In this document: one piece after another, positions 33,463-42,563 of the stretch
How the letters are laid out: every line of letters begins with the position of its first letter
Numbering within the stretch: position 1 is the stretch's first letter
Source of the DNA: Acidobacteriota bacterium
GTDB taxonomy: Bacteria; Acidobacteriota; Terriglobia; Bryobacterales; Bryobacteraceae
Length of the DNA: 64,000 nt
NCBI GenBank assembly: GCA_014584705.1
Contig: JACTMJ010000013.1
Coordinates: 1-64,000, forward strand
Direction of reading: 5' to 3'
The notes under the pieces: generated by a model
What the model was told of the DNA's origin: nothing
The model's database searches: none
The model's input: only the letters and a program-made list of their open reading frames with translations
Translations under genes and position numbers: made by a program

Positions 33463-35553
33463 TCACGGGCTGACCGTGAACAGGGCATTGAACATCGGGC
33501 CGCCCATCACTCCCCTGTTTCCGGTTTCTAGACTCACCACGCGCGTCCCCGGGTCCGCTTCCGGGAAAACTGTGACGTTGACGGTGAGCTGTGTGCCGTC
33601 GGCGTTCACTTGAAGGTTAGAGGTGCTGATGTTCGCATCGTGGCTGCCCATATCGCCGCCGCTCATTCCCCCTCCTCCCATGCCTCCACTGCCCATGCCA
33701 CCTGAGCCCATGCCACCTGAGCCCATGCCTGTTGCAGGACCCATGGCGTGGAATTCCACCGCGTCCACTTCCTTGAGATTCGCTTCAGTGATCGTCATGG
33801 CGAAGGTGGTGCCACGCTTGGCCGAGTTCGGCGTCACCGCGCTCACCAGTGGCAGCGTCCAGCGCCCGTCCCGGTCTCCGCTCGTCGCGTTCGCCCGGCC
33901 AATGACGGCGAAGTTGCTCAGATTGATCGCGCTCATCACTCCCGTCCCGTGGGAAAGCACCAGCAGCCGGTTGCGGGTTCGATCCACGGCAAGGGCGCGA
34001 GGCCCGGGGTCAACGGGAAATGTGCTCACCACGGCATCCGTGGTGAGGTCAACCACGGTGACGCTGGCGGTCATCTGGTTCGCGATGTAGGCGCGCGAAT
34101 TATGGATGGCAACCGCCCCCGGCCCCATGCCGTTCCACATGCCGGTCTCCACGCGGCGGAACTGGTTCGTGGTTAGGTTCAGAACCAGAAAGCCGTTCGA
34201 CATGGGCGTGGTAATCACCGCCTTATCCAGCCCGCTGTCGATGGCGACCCCGTGGGGGCGTGTGCCCACCGGGAGGTCCACGCGATTCACCGAGTAATTC
34301 CCCAGGTTGATCACCGAAAGCGAGCCCGCCTGCATGTTCGAGACGACGGCGCGCGCCGAATCCGCCGCAATGCCAGTCGGGGCGAAGCCCACCGTCACGG
34401 TGCGAATGACGATCCGGCTCTCCGTGTCAATCACGGTCACCGTTCCGCTACCGGTGTTCGTCACCAGTAGGTTCTTCCCGGCAAAGGCAAGGCGGCTCGG
34501 GTAAGCGACGGTTCCCACGATCGTGATGTCGGTTGGTTGGCTGAGGTTGATGAGCGCGACGGATGCGTTGCGGCTAAGCACCGCCGCCGCCATGGTGCCC
34601 TCCGCGTTGACGGCCACCGCGTGGGCCTCCGATCCGTCTGGCAACGTGATGGTGTGGAGGGTTTCAAACGAGTCCAACGAGATCACGCGAAGAGCGTCGT
34701 CTTCTTCGTCGGTCACCAGCGCGGTGTTATTCGACGGGTTATAAGCGAGATCGCTCATCTCGTGGCCGCGGCTTGCATTCTCACCCACCATCATCCCCGA
34801 ATTCCAGCCGGGCATTCCCTGCATCATTCCGGTGCTGGGGAGAACGTTCATGTAGGTGACGTTGCTGGTCTCGCCAGCAGACGTTACGGTCATCGGCGCC
34901 ATTCCGATTCCGGCCATTGTGGACGGCAGTTTGATGTTGACTTGCTGGAGACCGGCGAACCCGGGAGCCCTCCCGTGCCAGGTGACTTCAACCGGAATAC
35001 CGCCCACCTTCACAACCGGCGGCACACTCAGATCAAGACCCGTCATGTAGATGGAGAGATGGGTCGGCTGGCCGTCGGTGGTGACGCTGAATGGGCCGCT
35101 CCGCCAAAGGCTGCTATGCAGAACGGCTCCCTGGCCAGTGCCCATCCCGCTCAACGCAAAAACACCCGGGCCGCCGCTGCGGACCGTCATCGTTCCCTGA
35201 ATACCATTGATGCCGTTGTGCATGGAAACCTGAGCCGTGCCCGTTCCCACCCCTTCCGGGACAATGAAGTTGACCTGACCCGGCGACACGTAGTGCATCA
35301 TCGCGGGCAACCCGTTCACCATCACCGAGCATCCAGCGACATTCGTCGGGAGTTGCCCGGGGGCCACCCAATCGGCCGCCGCCGTCTGTGAGCATAGGTT
35401 CCTACCGAACATGCTCGCGAAAGAACCAGGGGCCAGCGGCCCATTGGGTTCGAAAGACGCACCGTTGACGATGGCCATGGTTTGCGCGGAAGCGGCAATG
35501 GCGGTGAATATCAGCGCTAAGCCCAGATAACCGGTGAAGCGTGCAAGTTTCAT
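33463..35553 (-). CDS. Secreted TIGR03437-domain protein with YVTN beta-propeller
   Basis: A 696-residue exported protein (signal 1-23, ASAQ). It opens with the Solibacter-type TIGR03437 domain (IVNGASFEPNGPLAPGSFASMFG; YVSPGQVNFIVP; VTWHGRAPGFAGLQQVNIKLP). From about residue 255 a seven-bladed YVTN/YncE-like propeller follows (NTALVTDEEDDALRVISLDSF; TNTGSGTVTVIDTESRIVIRTVTVGFAPTGIA-type blades). Near the C-terminus lies a Gly/Met run (GMGSGGMGSGGMGSGG) before a last beta domain. Function unknown; surface or periplasmic binding is likely. It sits between the mercury-type genes and a small secreted protein. Confidence 0.75.
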   Translation of the reverse strand: MKLARFTGYLGLALIFTAIAASAQTMAIVNGASFEPNGPLAPGSFASMFGRNLCSQTAAADWVAPGQLPTNVAGCSVMVNGLPAMMHYVSPGQVNFIVPEGVGTGTAQVSMHNGINGIQGTMTVRSGGPGVFALSGMGTGQGAVLHSSLWRSGPFSVTTDGQPTHLSIYMTGLDLSVPPVVKVGGIPVEVTWHGRAPGFAGLQQVNIKLPSTMAGIGMAPMTVTSAGETSNVTYMNVLPSTGMMQGMPGWNSGMMVGENASRGHEMSDLAYNPSNNTALVTDEEDDALRVISLDSFETLHTITLPDGSEAHAVAVNAEGTMAAAVLSRNASVALINLSQPTDITIVGTVAYPSRLAFAGKNLLVTNTGSGTVTVIDTESRIVIRTVTVGFAPTGIAADSARAVVSNMQAGSLSVINLGNYSVNRVDLPVGTRPHGVAIDSGLDKAVITTPMSNGFLVLNLTTNQFRRVETGMWNGMGPGAVAIHNSRAYIANQMTASVTVVDLTTDAVVSTFPVDPGPRALAVDRTRNRLLVLSHGTGVMSAINLSNFAVIGRANATSGDRDGRWTLPLVSAVTPNSAKRGTTFAMTITEANLKEVDAVEFHAMGPATGMGSGGMGSGGMGSGGMGGGGMSGGDMGSHDANISTSNLQVNADGTQLTVNVTVFPEADPGTRVVSLETGNRGVMGGPMFNALFTVSP

Positions 35554-35720
35554 TCCGAAATTCCCTCTAACCTTGAGAGCCAATCCATCCGCCATGAGTG
35601 ACATTCTCGAAATCGGACAGGCGCCATGGGCTGGATGCGTCTGCCTTTCCATCGCGGTTGCGTTTCGCACCGAGTCTCCCCCGGACTGCGGTTCGAACTC
35701 GAGCTTTCCTCCCCGCGCTG

Positions 35721-36047
35721 CTACCGAACGGCTTCGATTTTCTCGACACTTAAGATCTTCGTCTTCTCGTTAAGCGATCCGATCACTTTTACTTTCTTCG
35801 CGGCGAATTTCTCTGGCGTCGCCTGATCGCTAAGTTCATAGACGTCGGAGCCTACCACCAATGCGTATTTCCATTTCTTAGGGTCCATCTTTACGCACTC
35901 GCGGACGCATTTTTCGTCTGGAGAGATTCCCATAGTGTGTTTCGCGCCGCACATCGTATCGGTGATAATGCCGGTAAATGTCTGCGCCTTTTCAGCGGCG
36001 CCGAGCCAGGCTGTTGCCAAAAGTAAGCCAAGAATTGTCTTCGTCAT
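35721..36047 (-). CDS. Small secreted protein with MCGAKH motif
   Basis: A 108-residue exported protein (signal about 1-18). The conserved core TFTGIITDTMCGAKHTM...CVRECVKM followed by a short beta domain (YALVVGSDVYELSDQ; KKVKVIGSL) is a common, uncharacterised acidobacterial family. Three cysteines and His suggest a metal or redox site. It is divergent from the sensor kinase gene at 36428. Confidence 0.65.
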   Translation of the reverse strand: MTKTILGLLLATAWLGAAEKAQTFTGIITDTMCGAKHTMGISPDEKCVRECVKMDPKKWKYALVVGSDVYELSDQATPEKFAAKKVKVIGSLNEKTKILSVEKIEAVR

Positions 36048-36353
36048 GATGGTGATCTAGTCCTCTCGTTTTTCAGATCTCAGTGTCCAGCCATAGGGTG
36101 TTCCCTGTTCTCTTGACTGGCTGCGCCACGGTGGAAACGCGGCAGCACGATGTTCTGGGAATTCTGAATTGCAATTCCGATTCCAATTGGGCCGTGGAAC
36201 CGCGCACGACTGCAAACGGCATGCAAACTACCAGTCGTTGAGAAGAACCGCAATCGCTAGATTGGACCATATCGGGCAACCAGTGTCCAGGAATGCGCAG
36301 TTTCTACTCCTCGCCGGTGTGAGTCAAGCGGCATTCACTGATGCATGTAGCGT

Positions 36354-36370
36354 TTGGGGAACATGTTGCT
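36354..36370 (+). promoter_or_regulatory. Weak sigma-54-like promoter before the first sensor kinase
   Basis: TTGG-N10-GCT: GG at 36356-36357 and GC at 36368-36369, with TTGCT at the -12 side. The CA after GG is missing, so the match is partial. A transcript from here would start near 36381 and reach the ATG at 36428. The 380-bp gap (36048-36427) also holds AATTGCAATT, a perfect palindrome near 36170, and nothing coding. Confidence 0.3.
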
Positions 36371-36427
36371 GACGAGGCAGATCTAGCCCGCTATGCTAGC
36401 GTTGGGTTTATCGGCAGGGCACACGTG

Positions 36428-37525
36428 ATGTTCGATCCGGACAGAATTACCCGCAACTGGCGGGCGCTAACTCTTGTGGCGGTGGGCGTAGTCTTGACGA
36501 GCGCCGGACACTACCTCACCCCTCCGGAGTTTCGTTTGTGGCACGGGATCTTCCAGCGCCTTTATTACTTGCCCGTTGTCTACGCGGGCATTGCGTTCGG
36601 CTGGGTTGGCGGCCTTGTCGCCGCCATCGTGGCCGGACTGCTTTACGTGCCGCATATCCTGATGTCGTGGTCCCATGAGCGACCCTACGCGCTGGAGCAG
36701 TTTGCGGAGATTTTCATGTTTTTGGCCGTGGGAGTTGTTACAGGTGTCCTCTCAGACAGGGAGCGCCGACGGAGCATGGAGCTTCAACGAACCGCAAGAA
36801 AACTGAATCAGGTGTACCGGGAACTCCAGGACACATTCGAACAGGTGAAACGGGCGGATCGCCTATCAGCGATCGGTCAACTCGCTGCCGGGCTCGCCCA
36901 TGAGATTCGTAATCCGCTCTCCAGTATTGATGGTGCAGCGGAAGTTATGGAGAACGCCGAACGTCCAGAAGAGTTGCGAATGGAAACGATGGGAATCATC
37001 CGTAAGGAGTGCGTCCGCCTCAATCGGCTTCTGACAAACCTCCTCGATTTTGCGAGGCCACGAAACCCGGAATGGATCGAGATTGACGTCGAACGACTGC
37101 TCGAGTCCGTCATTGAACTGGTGAAGCATGCCGCGGGAAAAGATATCCGATTTACCACCCGAACCACTCAAGGCATGCCGCCGCTACTTGGCGACAAGGA
37201 GCAGATCGCGCAAGTCATTCTGAATCTCATAATCAATGCAGCCCAGGCAATGCCGGAAGGTGGGGAGATCCTCCTTAGTGCATCTGAAAAGAATGGTGGC
37301 GTCCTGATTCAAGTGATTGACGAGGGCATGGGAATCCCAACCGAAGATATGGATAAAGTATTCGACCCATTTTTTACAACGAAGGAGTCTGGCACGGGGC
37401 TTGGGCTTCCGGTGGTCCATCAAATTGTCAGCCAGCTTGGCGGGGCGGTTAGCTTTTCCCAAAACGCAGTTCGTGGGATGACGTTTTCGCTTCTGTTCCC
37501 GCAGTCCCCGGGAGACCGGGCATGA
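36428..37525 (+). CDS. Membrane sensor histidine kinase, NtrB-type (system 1)
   Basis: A 365-residue kinase. The N-terminal membrane domain (about 1-110) has four helices with the motif FQRLYYLPVVYAGIAFGWVGGL and YVPHI. Then come a coiled linker, the H-box LAHEIRNPLSS, the N-box LNLIINAAQAM, G1 DEGMGIP and G2 GTGLGLPVVHQI. No PAS or periplasmic sensor domain is visible. The stop overlaps the regulator start (ATGA). The start is chosen after a possible promoter; an in-frame start at 36341 exists. It is closely similar to the kinase at 52172-53344. Confidence 0.85.
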   Translation: MFDPDRITRNWRALTLVAVGVVLTSAGHYLTPPEFRLWHGIFQRLYYLPVVYAGIAFGWVGGLVAAIVAGLLYVPHILMSWSHERPYALEQFAEIFMFLAVGVVTGVLSDRERRRSMELQRTARKLNQVYRELQDTFEQVKRADRLSAIGQLAAGLAHEIRNPLSSIDGAAEVMENAERPEELRMETMGIIRKECVRLNRLLTNLLDFARPRNPEWIEIDVERLLESVIELVKHAAGKDIRFTTRTTQGMPPLLGDKEQIAQVILNLIINAAQAMPEGGEILLSASEKNGGVLIQVIDEGMGIPTEDMDKVFDPFFTTKESGTGLGLPVVHQIVSQLGGAVSFSQNAVRGMTFSLLFPQSPGDRA

Positions 37526-38892
37526 CCGGAAATCGTGTTCTCGTCGTGGACGACGAGGAGAATCTCCGCCGCGTTACGCAACTGAAACTCCAGCAGGCTG
37601 GATTTGACGCGATTACCGCCCCAGACGGCGCGCAGGCCCTAGCCCTGCTCGCGAGGGAGCCACGCGATCTGGTGATCACCGACCTGAAGATGCCCGGAAT
37701 GTCGGGGTTGGAACTCTTGAAGAGGATCAAGGACGACTTCCCGGAGATTATTGTTATCGTCGTGACTGCTTTTGGCACGATTGAATCCGCCGTGGAAGCA
37801 ATGAGGTCGGGAGCTTTTGACTACCTGATCAAGCCCGTGAATACGGAGGCGCTCAGGTTGATTGTGTCCCGCGCGCTTGAATATCATCGGCTGCGGGAAG
37901 AAGTGCAGCATCTCCGGAGTGCGCTGGATCGAAAGTTCGGATTTGAGAGCATATTCGGAAAATCCAAGGCACTGCTGGCTACACTCGACAATGCGTCGAG
38001 AGCCGCCCAAAGCAACACAACGGTGCTAATTCGAGGAGAAACCGGGACTGGCAAGGAACTTCTGGCTAAGGCGATCCACTTCAACAGTCCCCGAAGGGAG
38101 AAGCCACTTATCGTTATTAACTGCGGGGCGATTCCTAGGGAACTGCTGGAATCCGAGCTTTTCGGACATACTAAGGGCTCGTTTACCGGTGCATTGGCAA
38201 ACAAGCAGGGCAAGATTGAGATGGCCGACCAAGGCACGCTGTTCCTGGATGAGATCGGTGAGATGCCGCTGGAACTCCAAGTGAAAATGCTACGCCTGAT
38301 TCAAGAACGTGAAGTTGAAAAGATCGGCGCGGCTAACGCCACAAAAGTAGATGTTCGCATCATAGCGGCCACGCACCGGGATCTTCAATCCATGGTGGAG
38401 GATAGCACTTTCAGGGAGGATCTTTTCTACCGGTTAAACGTAATTCCGCTTACGCTGCCCCCGCTCAGAGAGCGTACCGATGACATCGCCGGTTTGGTGG
38501 CCATTCTTTTTCGCAAATGCAGAGAGCGACACAACCGGCCAGATCTCCGGCTGCCCGATTCGATCTTCCCTTACTTTACGACTCACCGCTGGCCGGGAAA
38601 TGTGCGCGAGCTGGAAAACGTCATCGAACGTCTGGTGGTACTGGCGCGTGGGAATGAAATCACCGTGGAGGATCTTCCAGACTCCTTGCGGCGAGAACGT
38701 CAGCCCTTGGAGGAAATCCGCCTAGAGCTTCCGCCGGAAGGTATCAGTCTGGAAGCTGTGGAACGCGAGCTTGTGGTTCGCGCACTGGAGAGATCCAACT
38801 GGAACCAAACCAAGGCCGCGGAGTACCTCGACGTCAGCCGGAAAGTGTTGATCTACCGGATGGAAAAGTTCGGGCTTCGGAAAGACGATTAG
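37522..38892 (+). CDS. Sigma-54-dependent response regulator, NtrC/ZraR-type (system 1)
   Basis: A 456-residue regulator: receiver domain with phosphorylation site in VITDLKMPGMSG, AAA+ domain with GETGTGKE (Walker A), KGSFTGA (the sigma-54 contact loop, GSFTGA variant), GTLFLDEIGEMP (Walker B), and a Fis-type HTH at the end (WNQTKAAEYLDVSRKVLIYRM). It would open sigma-54 promoters from upstream sites. A sigma-54-like promoter and palindromes lie between it and the thioredoxin genes downstream, the probable targets. Confidence 0.9.
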   Translation: MTGNRVLVVDDEENLRRVTQLKLQQAGFDAITAPDGAQALALLAREPRDLVITDLKMPGMSGLELLKRIKDDFPEIIVIVVTAFGTIESAVEAMRSGAFDYLIKPVNTEALRLIVSRALEYHRLREEVQHLRSALDRKFGFESIFGKSKALLATLDNASRAAQSNTTVLIRGETGTGKELLAKAIHFNSPRREKPLIVINCGAIPRELLESELFGHTKGSFTGALANKQGKIEMADQGTLFLDEIGEMPLELQVKMLRLIQEREVEKIGAANATKVDVRIIAATHRDLQSMVEDSTFREDLFYRLNVIPLTLPPLRERTDDIAGLVAILFRKCRERHNRPDLRLPDSIFPYFTTHRWPGNVRELENVIERLVVLARGNEITVEDLPDSLRRERQPLEEIRLELPPEGISLEAVERELVVRALERSNWNQTKAAEYLDVSRKVLIYRMEKFGLRKDD

Positions 38893-38947
38893 AAAGATTG
38901 CGAATACCAATCACACCGGGAAGAAGCCCAGATTAGGCCTTCCGGAG

Positions 38948-38998
38948 ACAATTGTCCGAAAGTCTCCAGTCCCTTGCCAATTTAAGGCAGTAACATGC
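38948..38998 (+). promoter_or_regulatory. Candidate enhancer sites for regulator 1
   Basis: A perfect palindrome GACAATTGTC (38948-38957) and the 13-mer ATTTAAGGCAGTA (38981-38993), the latter part of the dyad AGGCA-N6-TGCCT. They lie 90-140 bp upstream of the sigma-54-like site at 39085, the normal enhancer distance. The 13-mer recurs exactly at 50668-50680 next to the paralogous system. Confidence 0.5.
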
Positions 38999-39084
38999 CT
39001 GTCCAGACGGTTCGCGTCGCGTTTTGACCGCCGTCGAAACCTCTGAATACGGTCGCGCACCGGAGAAGCGACCTCTCCAGTCGT

Positions 39085-39102
39085 TTGGCGTCTAACGTGC
39101 AA
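39085..39102 (+). promoter_or_regulatory. Sigma-54-like promoter before the thioredoxin genes
   Basis: TTGGCGTCTAACGTGCAA: GG at 39087-39088, ten bases, GC at 39099-39100, against the consensus TTGGCAC-N5-TTGCA. It lies in the 419-bp gap between regulator 1 and the TlpA-like gene, about 210 bp before the gene. The rest of the gap holds no recognisable gene. Confidence 0.5.
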
Positions 39103-39314
39103 ACAAGTTGATGTGCCAGACGCCCGAGACGTACGTATCGCATTCGTGGATTCGGAATTCTCTCCGTTCAACCTACTATCCGCGAGCTGTTCATCCGCGT
39201 ATTGTTCGAAAGGTCTGGGCGACAATCCCGACGACGCACTTGGTTCTGCATCATGGATTCGCATCGGCTTGAGGACTTCCGAGAAGACCTTGCGCTCGTC
39301 CGACAGGTGAATTG

Positions 39315-39926
39315 ATGATGACCCGAAAACAGTTCATTGCGGCGTTTCCAATGCTAGCGGCAGCACTTCCCGTATTGGCGCAGCAGCGAGTTGTGCCTAA
39401 ACTCAGCCTGATTGACCTATCCGGTAACGTCCACCGCATCGGCGATTTGCGCGGGAAGGTAGTCTTACTCGAGTTTATGCTCACATCGTGCCCGCACTGC
39501 CAGAACACAGCAAGGCTGATCAGTGTTTTGCAGCGGGAGCTCGGCCCCAAAGGACTTCAGGCATTCAGCGTCGCATTCAATGAAGACGCCGCGATCGAGG
39601 CACCGAAGTTCGCAAGAGCCCACAACATCACCCATCCCGTGGCAGTCCTTCCCCGCGACGCAGTTTATGCGTTTGCGCAACTGTCGATGGTGGTGCGTCA
39701 CACGGTTCCAATTATCGTCGTTGTCGACGGGCAGGGTAATGTTCGCGACCAGTTTGAAGGCAATTCGCCTTTCTTCCAGAGCGAAGAACAGAACTTGCGA
39801 GCACTTCTAGCCGAACGATTGAAGGAGAACGCTAAGCCGAAAGGCGTTTCTCCTCAGCGGCGAAAGCAAAGCGCATCCTCGGCGAGCCAAAATGGCGTGG
39901 TATCCCCCAAAGGCTTCAGGCAATGA
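39315..39926 (+). CDS. TlpA/redoxin-type periplasmic thioredoxin
   Basis: A 203-residue exported protein (signal ending VLAQ) with a TlpA/AhpC-like thioredoxin fold: LSLIDLSGNVHRIGDLRGKVVLLEFMLTSCPHCQNTARL holds the active site CPHC, and HTVPIIVVVDGQGNV holds the cis-proline. The last 35 residues are basic and low in structure. AGGTGA precedes the ATG. The stop overlaps the DsbA-like gene start. It probably reduces or repairs periplasmic thiols under control of system 1. Confidence 0.8.
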   Translation: MMTRKQFIAAFPMLAAALPVLAQQRVVPKLSLIDLSGNVHRIGDLRGKVVLLEFMLTSCPHCQNTARLISVLQRELGPKGLQAFSVAFNEDAAIEAPKFARAHNITHPVAVLPRDAVYAFAQLSMVVRHTVPIIVVVDGQGNVRDQFEGNSPFFQSEEQNLRALLAERLKENAKPKGVSPQRRKQSASSASQNGVVSPKGFRQ

Positions 39927-40642
39927 CGAGATTCTCACGAAAGCACTTTCTTACCGCGATCTTGGTCCATGGAGGGCTACTTGCGGTTGCCGCAGGGCAA
40001 GAACAACCGAAGGATTCCGGGAAGCAAGACTGTTGCACCGTGGAAGTCTCGATGCCCGGACTTAGCAGAACCAGCGTACCTGCAGCGCCCAGCGGTGTGC
40101 CCCGTCACGTCGAAGGAAACTCGAAGAGCAAGGTCCGCGTGATCATTTACGAAGATCTTCAGTGCCCGGACTGCGCCGCATTTGGAAGCTCTCTCGATCA
40201 GATCATTCTCCCGCGTTTTGGCGATTCCGTCGCTTTTGAGATCCGAGATTTTCCACTTCCCAAGCACTCATGGGCAAGGACAGCCGCGATTGCCGCCCGA
40301 TATTTCGAAAGTGTCGATCCGAGGGTTGCCTTGGATTTCCGTCGTCGGCTGAGGATGTCGATCGCATCCGTTACTGCGAACGGATTTCAGAGAACACTGG
40401 ATGAGTACTGCAGAGAGAAACGGATCGAAGTTGAAGACGTGAGATCGGCCCTGTCCGACGCGAAGTATGCGAACGCCGTTGATGCGGACTTTCGTGAAGG
40501 GTTTGAAGCCGGTGTCCGAAAGACCCCGACCGTGATCGTTGGGAATTTAAGATTTGTCGAAAGTATCGATCTTGACAAGTTGCAGGAGGCGATTGCCAGA
40601 TCGGTCACCGAATCGGGGCATCCCAACGCCTCGAAGAAGTGA
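39923..40642 (+). CDS. DsbA-family thioredoxin-like protein
   Basis: A 239-residue exported protein. After the signal (AVAAG) comes a CC pair (KQDCCTVEV) and then the DsbA/DsbG-type domain VRVIIYEDLQCPDCAAFGSSL (CxxC at about residues 81-84), FPLPKHSWARTAAIAARYF and RKTPTVIVGNLRF (cis-proline). It couples with the TlpA-like protein by a 4-bp overlap. A disulfide oxidase or isomerase role in the envelope is likely. Confidence 0.8.
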   Translation: MTRFSRKHFLTAILVHGGLLAVAAGQEQPKDSGKQDCCTVEVSMPGLSRTSVPAAPSGVPRHVEGNSKSKVRVIIYEDLQCPDCAAFGSSLDQIILPRFGDSVAFEIRDFPLPKHSWARTAAIAARYFESVDPRVALDFRRRLRMSIASVTANGFQRTLDEYCREKRIEVEDVRSALSDAKYANAVDADFREGFEAGVRKTPTVIVGNLRFVESIDLDKLQEAIARSVTESGHPNASKK

Positions 40643-40704
40643 CTTTGCCGTTGTCAATTCACTTCAGAATGTCGATGATAGCTCGAAACAAAGGAGACCT
40701 AGAG

Positions 40705-41028
40705 ATGCCGGAAACAGGCAAGTCGAGAGCACTGGATGCGATGGAGAGCGTTGGATTGGCCGGCAAAGCGTCCCGGCTTCCTAGCTAGCTGTCGGGCCGT
40801 GAGCAGGGGCGGCTCGCGATCGCACGCGCCATTGTGAACGATCCGCCACTCATTCTGGCGGACGAACCAACAGGTACCCTCGATACAGCAACCGGTAACG
40901 AGATCATGCGCGTCTTCTCAGATCTGAATGATCGAGGGCAAACGATCTTCATGGTTACCCACAACCCTGACAATGCCTCGAAGGCTCATCGGGTTCTTCG
41001 GATTCAAGATGGCGCGCTCGTAAACTGA
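40705..41028 (+). pseudogene. Broken ABC-transporter ATPase (MacB/LolD type)
   Basis: A start with AAGGAG is followed by SRALDAMESVGLAGKASRLPS, then an in-frame TAG, then LSGREQGRLAIARAIVNDPPLILADEPTGTLDT and the switch histidine region FMVTHNPDNAS. In relatives the site reads LPSQLSGGEQ, so CAG has become TAG; the signature LSGGEQ is also changed to LSGREQ. Walker A and the first 100 residues are gone. It is a remnant of a LolD/MacB-like ATPase. Confidence 0.75.
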
Positions 41029-41100
41029 AGATCGAAGTGTCACGGGGAATAACTTCGAATCAATGAGTGTCGCTAGAACGTGCAGGTTGCCCGTCTTCGT

Positions 41101-42150
41101 CTAATGCAGGCGATCCACATAAATAGTTCCGTCGCGTTCGCCCGCTACAACGACTTCGCCGTCTGGAAGCTCCACCAGACTTGGATAGGCGAGGTCTCCG
41201 TCCAGCCTTTGCACGCTCTTCTCATCGTCCCGTATCCACTTCAGTGTTTTTCCGTCGGTCCACGCGACAAGAACGCCGAGACTTGTTGAGAGCACAACTG
41301 GCTGCTTGCCCGGGCCGAGCGCTACTTCCGTTCCCCCAATCGTGCTGCGGAAGACCGTGTTCTCGCGGCGCCAAGCGGAGGTTAGGATGCCGCTTCGAAC
41401 GGCTAGCGACCCTCCATCCATCGGGCAGGCATCGAGTTTCCATGAACCGGAGCCGAGTTTGCGGGCTGCTGAAAACGTCTTGCCGTGATCTTCGGAGTGG
41501 ACCACGTACATGTCGCGATTTCCATCGAGCGAATTGCGGAACATCACGTAGATCCAATCCCGCTCATCGATGTAAACGGATGGATGACAGCACTCACAAA
41601 TCGACCCCGATGGCGAAGTATAAATCCGCTGATTTGTAGACCACGACTTCCCTCCGTCCAGTGAAATACTGCCGTAGAGCTGAGCACCATTTCCCCGAAG
41701 ATCCAGCCAAGCGGCAAAGAGGGTATTTCCGCGGCCCGCAGCCATCGCGTGAAGTCCTTCCCTAGCCGATGCGGAGACCTCGTTCAATTGCCGTGAGGGG
41801 GACCACGTCTTGCCGTTATCCCCACTTCTCCAGATCAACAGATTCTCATCCCGCCCACGGCCTTCGTTCCCGACGATCGCGCTAATCACGATGGCAGTTC
41901 CAGCGAACGCAATTCTGGGCCCGCGACGCATTCCCAGCGCCAGCTTGCCTTGGGAAGAAACGACAAGCGGCGTTGTCCACGTCGCTCCTTTGTCTTGTGA
42001 GAGCGCAAAATAGATTGCGTTTCCGGCACCGTAGGTCAGCGCCATTTCCTGGCCACGAACCGCCAATTGCGGCTGACGATTGGGTGTCGAGGCGAGTTGA
42101 GGAGCAAATGTGGCGGCGAACAGTAAGAAGAGCGGAATCACGTTGGCCAA
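41101..42150 (-). CDS. Secreted BNR-repeat (sialidase-like) propeller protein
   Basis: A 349-residue exported protein. Asp-box repeats typical of BNR/sialidase propellers are seen: SQDKGATWTTP, SGDNGKTWSPS, SLDGGKSWSTN and SEDHGKTFSAA. A Cys cluster SICECCHPSVYIDERD and DACPMDGGS are unusual for a glycosidase and occur in a subgroup of uncharacterised BNR proteins. The catalytic arginines of true sialidases cannot be placed, so an enzyme role is doubtful. It stands alone on the minus strand. Confidence 0.65.
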   Translation of the reverse strand: MANVIPLFLLFAATFAPQLASTPNRQPQLAVRGQEMALTYGAGNAIYFALSQDKGATWTTPLVVSSQGKLALGMRRGPRIAFAGTAIVISAIVGNEGRGRDENLLIWRSGDNGKTWSPSRQLNEVSASAREGLHAMAAGRGNTLFAAWLDLRGNGAQLYGSISLDGGKSWSTNQRIYTSPSGSICECCHPSVYIDERDWIYVMFRNSLDGNRDMYVVHSEDHGKTFSAARKLGSGSWKLDACPMDGGSLAVRSGILTSAWRRENTVFRSTIGGTEVALGPGKQPVVLSTSLGVLVAWTDGKTLKWIRDDEKSVQRLDGDLAYPSLVELPDGEVVVAGERDGTIYVDRLH

Positions 42151-42522
42151 ACCTCGCGGAAGGAATATCTAATTGTATGCTCCTCGACCATGCCGGGAAA
42201 CGCGTCGCCCGACGACACGCTATTATGCTGGCCAACGCTCCCTCTTGCGCGCCAGGTCGTCGCACGGATGAGATCTCGACGTGTCCTGCTCCGTTCTCCA
42301 CGACGCATTCATGTCAGAACCCGGCACGCTGGTCTTCCTGTCCGCATGAACTGGAAGACGAGCCTCTCCAAGCACGGAAGTGCCTCATCTTTGAGGACCG
42401 TCGAGGTGGCTGGGAAGGGCTCGATTGCCCTCAATGGTCCAACCCATGTGCCTAAACGGCCTATTCTCAAGGTCGCAATCCTACTCCGCGACCTTAACCG
42501 GCTGTTTCGGTCCAAACAGCGT

Positions 42523-42540
42523 TTGGTGAGCTGCGTGCAC
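42523..42540 (+). promoter_or_regulatory. Sigma-54-like promoter before the CBM48/phosphorylase genes
   Basis: TTTGGTGAGCTGCGTGCA: GG at 42525-42526 and GC at 42537-42538. Transcription would begin near 42550, just before the AAGGAG site of the CBM48 gene. The 412-bp gap upstream (42151-42522) holds no gene I can support and no copy of the 13-mer seen near the two-component systems. Confidence 0.4.
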
Positions 42541-42563
42541 TAAATGTCTATAAGGAGAATGTA

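Noticed and set aside
33660-33740. CRISPR array or tandem DNA repeat
   Set aside because: The repetition is in frame and encodes a Met/Gly/Ser tract within a protein; there are no unique spacers.
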